Below are positions 9,865 through 17,877 of a stretch of DNA of 23,435 bases, in pieces. Position 1 is the stretch's first letter, and every line of letters starts with the position of its first letter. The stretch is from JBCBEX01 sp038528235. Its GTDB lineage: Bacteria; Bacteroidota; Rhodothermia; Rhodothermales; Rubricoccaceae. The DNA is taken from positions 1 to 23,435 of the forward strand of contig JBCBEX010000070.1 in assembly GCA_038528235.1 (NCBI GenBank), given 5' to 3'. The position numbers were made by a program, and so were the translations under genes. Below the pieces are notes generated by a model. It was not told the origin of the DNA. It saw nothing but the letters and a program-made list of their open reading frames with translations, and did not search any database.

Positions 9865-11573
9865 GTTCGAAGCACGGCGCCTTGGGAGGCACTGGTGACG
9901 AAGTGGGTGTAGCGCCCCAGCCAGCCGCGCTGGATCTTCGGCTGGAACGGCGGCTGCTCGGCGAGGCGGCGCGCGATCTCAGCATCGTCCACGAGCAGCG
10001 TCACGCTGTTGTCCGGGATCGAGATGCGAATGCGGTCGCCCGGACGCACGGCACCGATGGGGCCGCCGGATGCCGCTTCGGGCGAGGCGTGGCCGATGCT
10101 CAGGCCGCGCGTGCCACCCGAGAAACGCCCGTCGGTGATCATAGCAACCGACGTGTCGAGGCCCATCCCAGCGAGCGCACTCGTAGGCTGAAGCATCTCC
10201 GGCATGCCGGGCCCCCCGCGTGGTCCCTCAGTGCGGATCACGACGACCTCGCCCGGCTGTACCTGACGGCGCAGGATGCCCTCGACGGCATCGTCCTGGC
10301 TCTCGTAGATCCGTGCAGGCCCCTCGAACTCGAGCATATGCTCGGCGACCGCTCCGGTCTTCACCACGCAGCCCTCGGGCGCGAGGTTGCCGAACAGGAT
10401 GCTCAGGCCGCCGGTCGTGCGGAAGGGGTTCTCGACGGACCGGATCACGTCGGGCCGCTTGTTCACGGCAGCGTCGAGCGTCGCGCGCAGCGGCTCGCCT
10501 GTGACGGTGAGGCGGTCGGTGTGGACCAGATCGGCGGCGTCGAGTTCTTTCAGGATCGCGGGGATACCGCCGGCCTCCTCGACGTCCTCCATGTGCACGT
10601 CGGGCGTGGCGGGCGCGACCTTGCAGAGGTACGGCGTCCGCTGCGAGATCTCGTTGATGCGGTGGAGATCGTACGGGATCTCGGCTTCGTTGGCGGCGGC
10701 GAGCAGATGGAGAATCGTGTTCGTAGACCCACCCATCGCCATGTCGAGCGCGAAGGCGTCGTCGAAGGCCTCCGTGGTGACGATGTCGCGCGCCTTGAGG
10801 TCGTGGTCGACAAGGTGCAGAATGCGCTCGGCGGCGCGCTCGGCGAGTTGCTTCCGGCGCGGGTCGACAGCCAGGATCGAGCCGTTGTAGGGCAGCGCGA
10901 GGCCGAGCACCTCCATGATGCAGTTCATGGAGTTGGCGGTGAACATCCCCGAGCACGAGCCGCACGTCGGGCAGGCGTTGGCTTCGAGCGCGTGCAGCCC
11001 CGCGTCGTCGATCTCGCCGGTCTGGTACTTCCCGACGCCCTCGAACACCGAGATGAGATCGATCTTCTCGCCGCTCTCCAGCCGCCCGGCCTTCATCGGG
11101 CCACCCGAAACGAAGATGGTTGGGATGTTGAGCCGAAGCGCGCCCATGAGCATGCCGGGGACAATCTTGTCGCAGTTCGGCAGGCAGATGATGCCGTCGA
11201 GCCAGTGCGCGGCGGCGACGGTTTCGAGCGAGTCGGCGATCAGTTCGCGCGACGGCAGCGAGTAGCGCATCCCGATGTGCCCCATCGCGATGCCGTCGTC
11301 CACGCCGATGGTGTTGAACTCGAACGGCACGCCCCCGGCCGCACGCACGGCGTCTTTGACAACTTTGCCGAAGGCCTGAAGGTGAACGTGGCCCGGGATG
11401 AGGTCGATGTACGAGTTGCAGATGCCGATGAACGGTTTCTGGAAGTCGTCGTCGCTTTGGATGGCGCCGGTAGCGCGGAGCAGGCTACGATGCGGCGCGC
11501 GCTCGAAGCCGCGCTTGACCGTGTCGCTGCGGCGCTTTGGGGTATCAGTTCCGTTTTCGCTGTTGGTGGACAT
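9825..11573 (-). CDS. ilvD: dihydroxy-acid dehydratase
   Basis: A 582-residue Fe-S dehydratase giving 2-oxo acids for Val and Ile. Cluster and active-site cysteines are in LPNCDKIVPGMLMGA, CPTCGSCSGMFTANSMNC and GICNSYIDLIPGH. The catalytic-loop segment GRFSGGTRGLSIGHASPEAA is also present. I chose ATG 11571-11573 (MSTNSENGTDTPKRR), the natural family start; the frame is open further up only by chance. The C-terminal tail after TSASQGAVL (about 14 residues, RTVSSEQEAGFKVH) is unlike the usual short ending. It is encoded by one arm of the CAAGTGR repeat hairpin. First structural gene after the leader peptide. Confidence 0.95.
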   Translation of the reverse strand: MSTNSENGTDTPKRRSDTVKRGFERAPHRSLLRATGAIQSDDDFQKPFIGICNSYIDLIPGHVHLQAFGKVVKDAVRAAGGVPFEFNTIGVDDGIAMGHIGMRYSLPSRELIADSLETVAAAHWLDGIICLPNCDKIVPGMLMGALRLNIPTIFVSGGPMKAGRLESGEKIDLISVFEGVGKYQTGEIDDAGLHALEANACPTCGSCSGMFTANSMNCIMEVLGLALPYNGSILAVDPRRKQLAERAAERILHLVDHDLKARDIVTTEAFDDAFALDMAMGGSTNTILHLLAAANEAEIPYDLHRINEISQRTPYLCKVAPATPDVHMEDVEEAGGIPAILKELDAADLVHTDRLTVTGEPLRATLDAAVNKRPDVIRSVENPFRTTGGLSILFGNLAPEGCVVKTGAVAEHMLEFEGPARIYESQDDAVEGILRRQVQPGEVVVIRTEGPRGGPGMPEMLQPTSALAGMGLDTSVAMITDGRFSGGTRGLSIGHASPEAASGGPIGAVRPGDRIRISIPDNSVTLLVDDAEIARRLAEQPPFQPKIQRGWLGRYTHFVTSASQGAVLRTVSSEQEAGFKVH

Positions 11574-11640
11574 CCTCGTTTGGGAGCAAGCGGTGGGGCC
11601 GGGCCGACCCTCGCATGCGTGTTGAGGATCGACCGGAGCG
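11571..11640 (-). promoter_or_regulatory. putative leader-controlled region before ilvD
   Basis: Reading leftward, ATCCTC (11624-11629 on the complement) is perfectly complementary to GAGGAT (11572-11577), which contains the only Shine-Dalgarno-like GAGG and the first bases of the ilvD ATG. A second partner for CCTC is the GAGG just before a 6-bp GC hairpin at 11596-11610 (GGGTCG/CGGCCC with a GCC loop). Ribosome stalling on the Val/Leu run upstream could switch between these pairings. No oligo-T follows the hairpin, so a classical attenuator terminator is not seen. The structure is inferred by eye. Confidence 0.35.
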
Positions 11641-11793
11641 TTACGGAAGAAGAAGGACCACGAGAAGAAGGAGGACGGCAACCACGAGCACGTCCTGGAT
11701 CGCCACGACGACACCCTGCTCGCTTGCGCGTGCGTCCACAGCGACACCCGTGACGGGCGCGGCAATGGCGAGCAAAGAAGCGATGGGAGTCAT
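11641..11793 (-). CDS. putative branched-chain amino-acid leader peptide
   Basis: A 50-codon frame from ATG 11791-11793 to TAA 11641-11643, ending 67 bases before the ilvD start. Its composition is extreme: 12 Val, 10 Leu and 3 Ile. The last 16 residues are VLVVAVLLLLVVLLLP, 14 of them Val or Leu. This is the hallmark of ilv leader peptides such as E. coli IlvL and IvbL, whose control codons stall ribosomes when charged tRNAs are scarce. Between its stop and ilvD lie competing pairings (see the adjacent regulatory entry) but no T-run terminator, so the mechanism may be translational. The alternative is a one-helix membrane peptide, which the hydrophobic C-terminus would also fit. The position directly before an eight-gene leu-ilv operon favours the leader. 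Confidence 0.65.
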   Translation of the reverse strand: MTPIASLLAIAAPVTGVAVDARASEQGVVVAIQDVLVVAVLLLLVVLLLP

Positions 11794-12050
11794 GCGAAAT
11801 CGCGGCGAAGGAGCTTTCTAAATGAAAGGGATGGCGAAGGCTTCGCACAACAGCGACGATTCCCCCCTGTCCTGCACTGCACTTCCGTCAACACGTCACA
11901 CTTTGGCCAGAATACGATTTTGCCTCATTTTTTTAGTCCGTATTCCGATTCGATCATCGCCTGTAGCTTTTCGCTTCATCACTCCTCCGGTTTCGGTTCT
12001 TCTCGGAATCGCTTTCATTAACGCGCCCTTCACGAAACTTCCTATCCACG

Positions 12051-12365
12051 ATGCTCGCTTCTCGTCCGCCCGTCGTCTTTGTTGATGTCGATGACACGTT
12101 GGTGCGCAGTGCCGGGGCCGCCCGCATTCCTATGCCGGAAGTCATCGCGGCCGTGCGAAGACTGCATGCCACGGGAGCCCTGCTCTACTGCTGGAGCAGC
12201 GGCGGTGCAGACTATGCCCGAAGTAGCGCGGAAGAGGTCGATCTCGCGGACTGCTTCGCGGGGTTTCTCCCGAAGCCAACCGTCCTGATCGATGATGTCG
12301 ATATCACGGACTGGCGACAGCTTCGCCAGGTCCATCCGAACGAGGTCGGTACGCTGCCAGGCTGA
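12051..12365 (+). CDS. small HAD-fold hydrolase-like protein
   Basis: A 104-residue protein that retains the HAD core without a cap. Motif I is FVDVDDTLV (10-18, nucleophile Asp12 and acid/base Asp14). A motif II-like CWSSGG lies at 47-52, a lysine at 75 (motif III position) and the motif IV pair LIDDVDITDW at 79-88. This places it among short HAD proteins related to phosphatases and nucleotidases; the substrate is unknown. It starts the plus-strand group, divergent from the leu-ilv operon. The 257 bases between the two starts must hold both promoters, but I could not place convincing -10/-35 or -7/-33 boxes. The gap to the next gene is 74 bases. Confidence 0.75.
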   Translation: MLASRPPVVFVDVDDTLVRSAGAARIPMPEVIAAVRRLHATGALLYCWSSGGADYARSSAEEVDLADCFAGFLPKPTVLIDDVDITDWRQLRQVHPNEVGTLPG

Positions 12366-12439
12366 ACTCTGCACGCGCTTGTCCGTCCAACGTCTCCCTT
12401 GCTTTTCGACCCGCGCATCTCTCAACCAACGCACACTCC

Positions 12440-13258
12440 ATGCAGCTCTCCGTCCACGGCGTCACGATCCCCAAGCTCGGCCTCGGCACCTACAAACTCA
12501 CCGGCGACAACGCCACGCGCGGCGTCGAGCATGCCCTCGACCTCGGCTACCGGCACGTTGACACGGCGCAGGTCTACAGGAACGAGACCGAGGTGGGTCG
12601 CGGGCTCGCGAACAGCCCCGTGGACCGCGACGACGTGTTTCTCACCACGAAAGTGTGGCACGACAAACTGGCCTACGCCGATGTGATCGCGTCCACCGAG
12701 GAGAGCCTGCGCGACCTCGGCACGGACTATGTCGACCTCCTGCTCATCCACTGGCCGAACGCGGACGTGAACCTCGCCGAAACGCTCGACGCGTTCCAGC
12801 AGCTTCGCGCCGACGGCAAGACGCGGCTGATCGGCGTGAGCAACTTCCCGCCCGGCATGCTCCGCCGCGCGCTGGAGATCGTCCCTGACCTCGCAACGAA
12901 CCAGGTGGAGTACCACCCCTACCTCGACCAGTCCGACCTGCTCGGCGTCGTGGACACGCGTGCCATGTCGCTCACGTCCTACAGCCCGCTCGCGCAGGGA
13001 CAGATCTTCCAGGACGACACGTTAGCCGAGATCGCGGAGGACCACAGGAAGTCTGTCGCGCAGGTCGTACTGCGGTGGCATCTGCAGCAGGAGCGTGTGT
13101 TCGCCATCCCCAAGGCGTCGTCCGACACACACCGCGCGGGCAACTTCGACGTGTTCGACTTTGCGCTCACCTACGACGAGATGGCGCGCATCCACGAACT
13201 TGCACAGCCCGACGGGCGCATCGTGAGCCCCGGATTCGGCCCCGATTGGAACGACTAG
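12440..13258 (+). CDS. aldo/keto reductase
   Basis: A 272-residue (alpha/beta)8-barrel oxidoreductase of the 2,5-diketo-D-gluconate reductase branch. The catalytic tetrad is visible: Asp41 and Tyr46 in GYRHVDTAQVYRNE, Lys71 in LTTKVW, and His104 in LLIHWPN. The NADPH pocket is marked by GVSNF, NQVEYHPYLDQ, TSYSPLAQG and, near the end, IPKASS. The length and the MQLSVHGVTIPKLGLGTY start are typical. It probably reduces small aldehydes or ketones with NADPH in the cytosol; the substrate cannot be read. It follows the HAD gene by 74 bases and may be cotranscribed. Nothing links it to the flanking operons. Confidence 0.92.
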   Translation: MQLSVHGVTIPKLGLGTYKLTGDNATRGVEHALDLGYRHVDTAQVYRNETEVGRGLANSPVDRDDVFLTTKVWHDKLAYADVIASTEESLRDLGTDYVDLLLIHWPNADVNLAETLDAFQQLRADGKTRLIGVSNFPPGMLRRALEIVPDLATNQVEYHPYLDQSDLLGVVDTRAMSLTSYSPLAQGQIFQDDTLAEIAEDHRKSVAQVVLRWHLQQERVFAIPKASSDTHRAGNFDVFDFALTYDEMARIHELAQPDGRIVSPGFGPDWND

Positions 13259-13275
13259 TTGCAGAGGCTTCGTTT

Positions 13276-13302
13276 CGGTGACAGTTGGTGACATTTGTTG
13301 AC
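13276..13302 (+). repeat. GGTGACA direct repeats upstream of the receptor
   Basis: Three imperfect copies of a TGACA-like word (GGTGACAGTT, GGTGACATTT, GTTGAC) lie head to tail about 120-145 bases before the receptor start and just after the aldo/keto reductase stop. They could be an operator for the receptor, or a short example of the junction-repeat style seen elsewhere in the window. Nothing decides between these. Confidence 0.3.
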
Positions 13303-13421
13303 GCGCCCAGGGTATCTGCCGGGCGGGCACCCCCGTATGCTGCGGCCGTCCGGGTTTCTTGGCGAGCCGTAGTACTTGAGGCTTCGGGCAGTGACTTGCT
13401 TCGACTAATAGCCTCCTGGGA

Positions 13422-15887
13422 ATGCTACGCCTCGCCGCTACGCTCGCTGCGCGCCCGCGCCGCGCCACTTTTTTCTTCGCCCCGGCCCTCGCCCTCCTAC
13501 TCGCGTTCGCACCGAGTGTACGGGCGCAAGGCTCTGGATCTGTCTCCGGCACCGTCGCCACCCCTGAGGGCGAGCCGCTGGGTTTTGCCAACGTGCAGCT
13601 CCTCGTAGCCGCCGACTCGTTGTTTGTCCAGGGTGCCGTCTCCACGGACGACGGAGCGTTTTCGATGGCGTCAGTCCCGGCCGGAGAGTTCGTCCTTTTC
13701 GTTTCACTCATCGGCTACGAAGACCTCGTCACCGCCCCCTTCGTGCTCGACGAGGGTAGCACCCACGGCGCCGGAGCCCTCGCGTTGGAGCCGGGCACGT
13801 TTCAGATTGACGAGATCGCTGTGGAAGCGCGGCGGACGCTCTATGAGCAGCGCGGCGACCGGATGGTGGTGAACGTCGGCCAGAGCGTCACGCTCAAAGG
13901 CGCGACCGCGCTGGACGTGGTGGCGCGCTCGCCGGGCGTGGTCGTCAATCAGCAGAGCAACACCATCTCGATGCTCGGTAAGGACGGCGTACAGGTGCTC
14001 ATCGACGGCAAGCTCAGCTACATCCCTGCCGATGGCCTCGTTGCCTTCCTCGACGGGCTCAACGCTGACAACATCGAGCAGATCGAGCTCATCACCACCC
14101 CGCCCGCCGAGTTCGACGCGGAGGGCAACGCGGGCTTCATCAACCTCGTCTTGAAGGAGCAACTCAGCGACGGCCTCAGCGGCTCAACCACGGTCTCGGG
14201 CGGCTACGGTCGCGGTGCGGTCGCGAGCGCCAGCGCTGACGCGCGCCTGCGCCAGGGTCGGATCACGCTCTTCGGCAACGTCGCCTTCCAGTGGCAGGGG
14301 CAGGAGCAGACGATCAACAGCTACCTCGAAACACAGAACGGTGGCGCGTTTCTCGTCACGCCGACCGAGACTGATCGCGACCCCGTCCAACGCAACATCA
14401 ACGGGCGCCTCGGCCTCGACTACGCGCTGTCGGCCCGCACCACGGTAGGCGGCCTCATCGCCGGGTACGACAACCGCTGGAGCATGGACGCCGTCAACCA
14501 GTCCGCCGTCTCGATCAACGGTACGCCAACGACGGCCATCCGCAGCGCCAACGAGGAGGTCAACCACTGGCAGCACCTCATGGGCAACGTCAACGTGCGC
14601 CACGAACTGCCTTCGGGCCTTCGCACCAGCCTCGACCTCGACGCACTCCGCTTTGACAACGACAACCCGACGACCTACCTGAACGCTACCACCGACGTCC
14701 CGAACGACCGCACAACCGAAGAGACGCTCGAAAGCGGAAAGACGACGCCGCTGCGCATCTACGTGGCAAAGGTGGACGTGAGTGCCCCCGACGAGGCGCG
14801 CCTCTCGTGGAACGCGGGCGTCAAGGGTGGCTTCTCGCGATTCACCAACACGCCCGTCTTCCCTGAGAACGTGAACACGGACTGGGTCGGCGACGTGGGC
14901 GTCGGCGAGGAAAGCTCGTTGCGCGAGAACGTGCTCGCGGCCTACGGGTCGCTCAACCTGCAGCTCACCGAGAAAACCTCCGCCGAGGTTGGCCTGCGCT
15001 ACGAGCACACGACGTCCGACCTCCAGTCGGCTGACGGCACGCAGCTCATCGACCGGAGCTATGGGGATCTCTTCCCGAGCGTCTACCTCTTGCACCAGTT
15101 GCGCGACGAGTTGACCGTCTCGGCGTCGTATGCCCGGCGCATCACCCGGCCGACCTTCAACGACATGGCGCCGTTCATCTACTTCCTCAGCCCGACAACC
15201 TTCTTTACGGGCAGCACGGCGCTCCAGCCCGCCATTTCGGATGCGCTCAAAGCCGATGTGAATGTGGGCTCGGTCTTCGCCTCGGTGGAATACGCCTGGG
15301 TGACCGACCCCATCGCGCAGTTCCAATCGCGCGTGATCCCCGAGGCCAACGTCCAGGTGAGCTTCCCGACTAACTTCGACCGTCAGCGCACGGCGACGGG
15401 CTTGATCGCTGCACCCGTCGAGCTGCTGCCGTGGTGGACGACGCAGAACACCGCCACCGTCACGTGGCTCACCATCGAGGGCGACCGCGAGGGCCGAGAC
15501 TTCGAAGCGTCCCAAACGTCGTACTCCCTGAGCACGACGCACAACGTGCGCCTGCCGGTCGACTTCTCGCTCGAAGCGAGTGCGTTCTACCAGAGCGCGG
15601 GCCTCTTCGGGACGATCGAGTTCGAACCGGTCTGGGGCCTCAATCTCGGGCTCCAGCGAGAAATCCCCGGGTTGCCGGGATCACTGACGCTCGCCGTGGA
15701 CGATGTTTTGGACACGATGGAGTGGTCCGTGATGCAGCGCGACGACGCGGTGCCGTTCTACGCTGAGGGCTTCTTCGACTTCACGCAGCGCACGGTCCGG
15801 CTCACCTACACACGCCCGATCGGGGGCAACGCCGGTGGACAGACCCGCGCTACGGCGTCTGAGGAGGAAAGCCGTCGGGTGCAGTGA
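13422..15887 (+). CDS. outer-membrane beta-barrel receptor (CarboxypepD_reg/TonB-dependent type)
   Basis: An 821-residue outer-membrane protein. The N-terminus has a signal peptide: an Arg-rich n-region, a hydrophobic core around FFFAPALALLLAFA, and probable cleavage after VRAQ (about residue 36). A CarboxypepD_reg-like beta-sandwich follows (GSVSGTVATPEGEPLGFANV ... VSLIGYED, about 38-120). Then comes a plug-like region (GATALDVVARSPGVVVN ... VQVLIDGKLSY ... IEQIELITTPPAEFDAEGNAGFINLVL) and a long barrel rich in alternating beta strands with aromatic ends. This layout matches the Bacteroidota outer-membrane beta-barrel family related to TonB-dependent receptors. No clear TonB box is seen, and the ligand is unknown. 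Direct repeats of GGTGACA precede it. Confidence 0.88.
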   Translation: MLRLAATLAARPRRATFFFAPALALLLAFAPSVRAQGSGSVSGTVATPEGEPLGFANVQLLVAADSLFVQGAVSTDDGAFSMASVPAGEFVLFVSLIGYEDLVTAPFVLDEGSTHGAGALALEPGTFQIDEIAVEARRTLYEQRGDRMVVNVGQSVTLKGATALDVVARSPGVVVNQQSNTISMLGKDGVQVLIDGKLSYIPADGLVAFLDGLNADNIEQIELITTPPAEFDAEGNAGFINLVLKEQLSDGLSGSTTVSGGYGRGAVASASADARLRQGRITLFGNVAFQWQGQEQTINSYLETQNGGAFLVTPTETDRDPVQRNINGRLGLDYALSARTTVGGLIAGYDNRWSMDAVNQSAVSINGTPTTAIRSANEEVNHWQHLMGNVNVRHELPSGLRTSLDLDALRFDNDNPTTYLNATTDVPNDRTTEETLESGKTTPLRIYVAKVDVSAPDEARLSWNAGVKGGFSRFTNTPVFPENVNTDWVGDVGVGEESSLRENVLAAYGSLNLQLTEKTSAEVGLRYEHTTSDLQSADGTQLIDRSYGDLFPSVYLLHQLRDELTVSASYARRITRPTFNDMAPFIYFLSPTTFFTGSTALQPAISDALKADVNVGSVFASVEYAWVTDPIAQFQSRVIPEANVQVSFPTNFDRQRTATGLIAAPVELLPWWTTQNTATVTWLTIEGDREGRDFEASQTSYSLSTTHNVRLPVDFSLEASAFYQSAGLFGTIEFEPVWGLNLGLQREIPGLPGSLTLAVDDVLDTMEWSVMQRDDAVPFYAEGFFDFTQRTVRLTYTRPIGGNAGGQTRATASEEESRRVQ

Positions 15888-16932
15888 GGTAGGCTGCAGG
15901 CACCGCATCCGTCAGCCAGACGCCATTCTCGGAACGATAGAACGTGAAGCCGTCGGCGTTCATCTGGGCTGCGTCTACGGTGAGCACGACAGGCTTGCCG
16001 TGACGTTGCCCGACTTTCGTCGCTGTCTCGGTGTCTGCTGAGAGGTGGACGTGGTGCCGCTGTCGCCGGACGAGGCCGTGGGCACGAATCGAGTCCAGGT
16101 TCTTGCGCGCTGTGCCGTGATAGAGGACAGTCGGCGGCTCGGATGGCGTGAGGCCAAGGTCGATGTTGACGGAGTGCCCCTGATTGGCGCGGATGCACGT
16201 GCCGTCGTCGCTGAGCGCGAACCGCTGCTTTGCGTTGGTGGCGACGACGTGCTCCAACAACGTACGGTTGAGCGCCACGCCGTGTTGGTTTGCCGCGCCG
16301 ATGAGCGCTGCGGCGTCCGTCCATCCTCCCTCTTCGAGTGTGATGCCGATGCGGTCGGGATCGTGACGCAAGACGAGGCTCAGAAACTTGCTCGTGGTCT
16401 TCGCCACACGGTCCATCCAGTCCACGCCTCCACGATTCTGGAGCGGGACGTTTCCATAGAACTGGATCTCGTTCTTCTGCGTGTCGGCGACTGTCTCGTA
16501 GGACGGGAAGAAGCCCGTCGGCCGGAAATCGTAGTCGGCGAAGGTGGTGAGGAGCTTCCGGTCGCGACGGGTGAGGTACGATACCAGGACTGGCACCTCG
16601 GTCCGATGGTGCGAGAGCGTGGCGAGCGCCTGCCGCAGTTGCGTGAGCGACACCGTGAAGAACGGCGGATCGCAGACGATCACGTCGAACTCGGACTCTA
16701 GCCACTCAGGCTTCGTGAGGTCGTAGCGCTGGAACCCCGGCACATGCGCGAAGCGCTCATCAAGGTCGAGGAGCGTGACCTGCTGGCCGCGCTTTGCGAG
16801 CGCCTCGGCGAGCGTCGGCGCGCAGAGGCAGCAAACGTGGTCGTAGGCCGCGAGCGCATCTGCGAGTGCATCGCGGGTGTCGGCGTCGAAGAAATACTGT
16901 TCGCGGTCGTGCCGCTCGTCTATGGTTGGCAA
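15850..16932 (-). CDS. kptA: DPPF-type methyltransferase domain fused to KptA/Tpt1 RNA 2'-phosphotransferase
   Basis: A 360-residue two-domain protein. Residues 1-165 resemble the N6-adenineMlase/EEF1A-KMT1-like fold: QYFFDADTRDALADAL, then VTLLDLDERF, then the catalytic-type FDVIVCDPPFF at 82-92. Residues 175-350 are a full Tpt1/KptA domain: SKFLSLVLRH (181-190), RANQGHS (248-254), YHGT (271-274), GLVRRQRHHVHLS (286-298), GKPVVL and NGVWLT (336-341). That covers the conserved Arg-His-Arg residues that move an internal RNA 2'-phosphate to NAD. Free-standing KptA is about 180-200 residues, so the fusion is unusual. The start is TTG 16930-16932, preceded by AAGGA; no in-frame ATG exists upstream before a stop. 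Its stop overlaps the 3' end of the convergent receptor gene by 38 bases. Last gene of the RNA-repair cluster. Confidence 0.85.
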   Translation of the reverse strand: MPTIDERHDREQYFFDADTRDALADALAAYDHVCCLCAPTLAEALAKRGQQVTLLDLDERFAHVPGFQRYDLTKPEWLESEFDVIVCDPPFFTVSLTQLRQALATLSHHRTEVPVLVSYLTRRDRKLLTTFADYDFRPTGFFPSYETVADTQKNEIQFYGNVPLQNRGGVDWMDRVAKTTSKFLSLVLRHDPDRIGITLEEGGWTDAAALIGAANQHGVALNRTLLEHVVATNAKQRFALSDDGTCIRANQGHSVNIDLGLTPSEPPTVLYHGTARKNLDSIRAHGLVRRQRHHVHLSADTETATKVGQRHGKPVVLTVDAAQMNADGFTFYRSENGVWLTDAVPAAYLTAPDGFPPQTP

Positions 16933-17264
16933 AGCAATCCTTCGAGTGAAAACGAGGGTGCTCTATGCATGTGCGTAACGCCTCTCGCCGAACACACGCA
17001 GCGCCCACGGCGCACGATCACCGCATCAAAAAGAAAACCGGACGGTCCCCGTACCCGCCCTCGCCGTTGGCACATCAGCACATGGTGATGCAAGATGCGC
17101 GATGCACGGTGCGCGTGTGCACGGTGCTGGGCGTGCCCTGTATTCCAAGAGCGTGGCCCCTCACGCAGAAGGCCGTTGGATTTACGGCGTGGTCTGGTTT
17201 ATACCCCCAGCCGGGCGTGTGCTCGCTTCTGCCGTCGGCTACCGACGTCCGGTGTTTGGATAAG
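16933..17264. other. 332-base junction between kptA and the DIP1984 gene
   Basis: No convincing gene. At 17087-17128 there is an imperfect heptamer run (GATGCAA, GATGCGC, GATGCAC, GGTGCGC, then a second GCACGGTGC copy), in the style of the other junction repeats. On the minus strand, a short hairpin (GGACCGTCC) followed by TTTTCTTTTT at about 17028-17050 could be a weak terminator for the DIP1984 transcript. That would make kptA a separate unit with its own, unidentified promoter. Confidence 0.4.
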
Positions 17265-17723
17265 CTACTCGATCAGGTCGTGCTGCCAGTTCGCAGCCTG
17301 GATCTGCGCGTCGAGGGTTCGCAGCGCTTTCGAGAGCGTATCGGCCTGCTCGCGCGTCTGGGCCACGTCGATGGCGCGGACGTACTTCAATTCGCTGCGC
17401 GTGTAGCGGTCGCGGGTCTGCGTGGCCTCGTTGGCGGCGTCGCGGTAGAGCGCCGCGCGGAGCCGCAGCACATCGCGCTCGGCAAGGGCATCGGTCATGG
17501 TCGCCCCCGCCTCCGTCTCGACCGCCAGGTTCGTGCGGTTGATGCGCGCGATGAGATCCTGGAGGTCGGCCGCGGTCGTCTCGAACTCCGCCATGAGCGT
17601 GGCAGGCTCCTCCGCGGGCGCATCGCCCTCCTGGGTCTTGACGTTCTGGATCACGCGCTGGCGGAGCTGCGACAGCCGCTTCTGGAGATCGGCGCGCAGG
17701 ATGAGCGCCTCGGCGAGTTTCAT
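17265..17723 (-). CDS. DIP1984 family (septicolysin-like) protein
   Basis: A 152-residue, almost entirely alpha-helical protein starting MKLAEALILRADLQKRLSQL. Heptad-like Leu/Ile spacing follows (LMAEFETTAADLQDLIARINRTNL, then DALAERDVLRLRAALYRDAANEATQ). This opening and the RINRTN segment identify the DIP1984/septicolysin family, whose biochemical role is not established. I chose ATG 17721-17723; the frame extends upstream but only through repeat DNA. It lies 154 bases downstream of rtcB on the same strand. Families of this kind are often found beside rtcB, so a supporting role in RNA repair is plausible, but this is inference. Confidence 0.8.
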   Translation of the reverse strand: MKLAEALILRADLQKRLSQLRQRVIQNVKTQEGDAPAEEPATLMAEFETTAADLQDLIARINRTNLAVETEAGATMTDALAERDVLRLRAALYRDAANEATQTRDRYTRSELKYVRAIDVAQTREQADTLSKALRTLDAQIQAANWQHDLIE

Positions 17724-17773
17724 CGGAATGGTTGGTTTCTGGTCTTTGGTCGGGGGAGTTCGAGGCGAGTGAG

Positions 17774-17836
17774 GTGTTGCGTATTCCGTGTTGCGTGTCG
17801 GAAGAAACCCAATACGCAACACGAAACACGCAACAC
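17774..17836. repeat. rtcB-DIP1984 junction hairpin (GCGTGTT heptamers)
   Basis: Left arm 17774-17798 and right arm 17811-17836 are inverted copies matching at about 22 of 26 positions, around a 12-base loop. Both arms are built of the GCGTGTT/GCGTATT/CCGTGTT heptamer also found at the ilvC-ilvN junction 10 kb away. Confidence 0.75.
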
Positions 17837-17877
17837 AGGCTGTGCCGCCGGAGTCGCCAGGCTTGCTGCTACATCCC

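Noticed and set aside
11596..11610. Classical rho-independent attenuator before ilvD
   Set aside because: The GC hairpin is followed by ACCGCTTGCTCCC, with no T run. A terminator cannot be supported, so only alternative pairing is proposed.
13259..13421. Recognisable promoter for the outer-membrane receptor
   Set aside because: TTGACG-like and TATCTG-like words exist, but their spacing (9 bases) fits neither sigma70 nor the Bacteroidota TTTG/TAnnTTTG pattern.
16933..17264. Small gene in the kptA-DIP1984 gap
   Set aside because: Open frames here have repeat-derived or Arg/Cys-rich content, run into neighbouring genes on the wrong strand, and have no plausible ribosome binding site.
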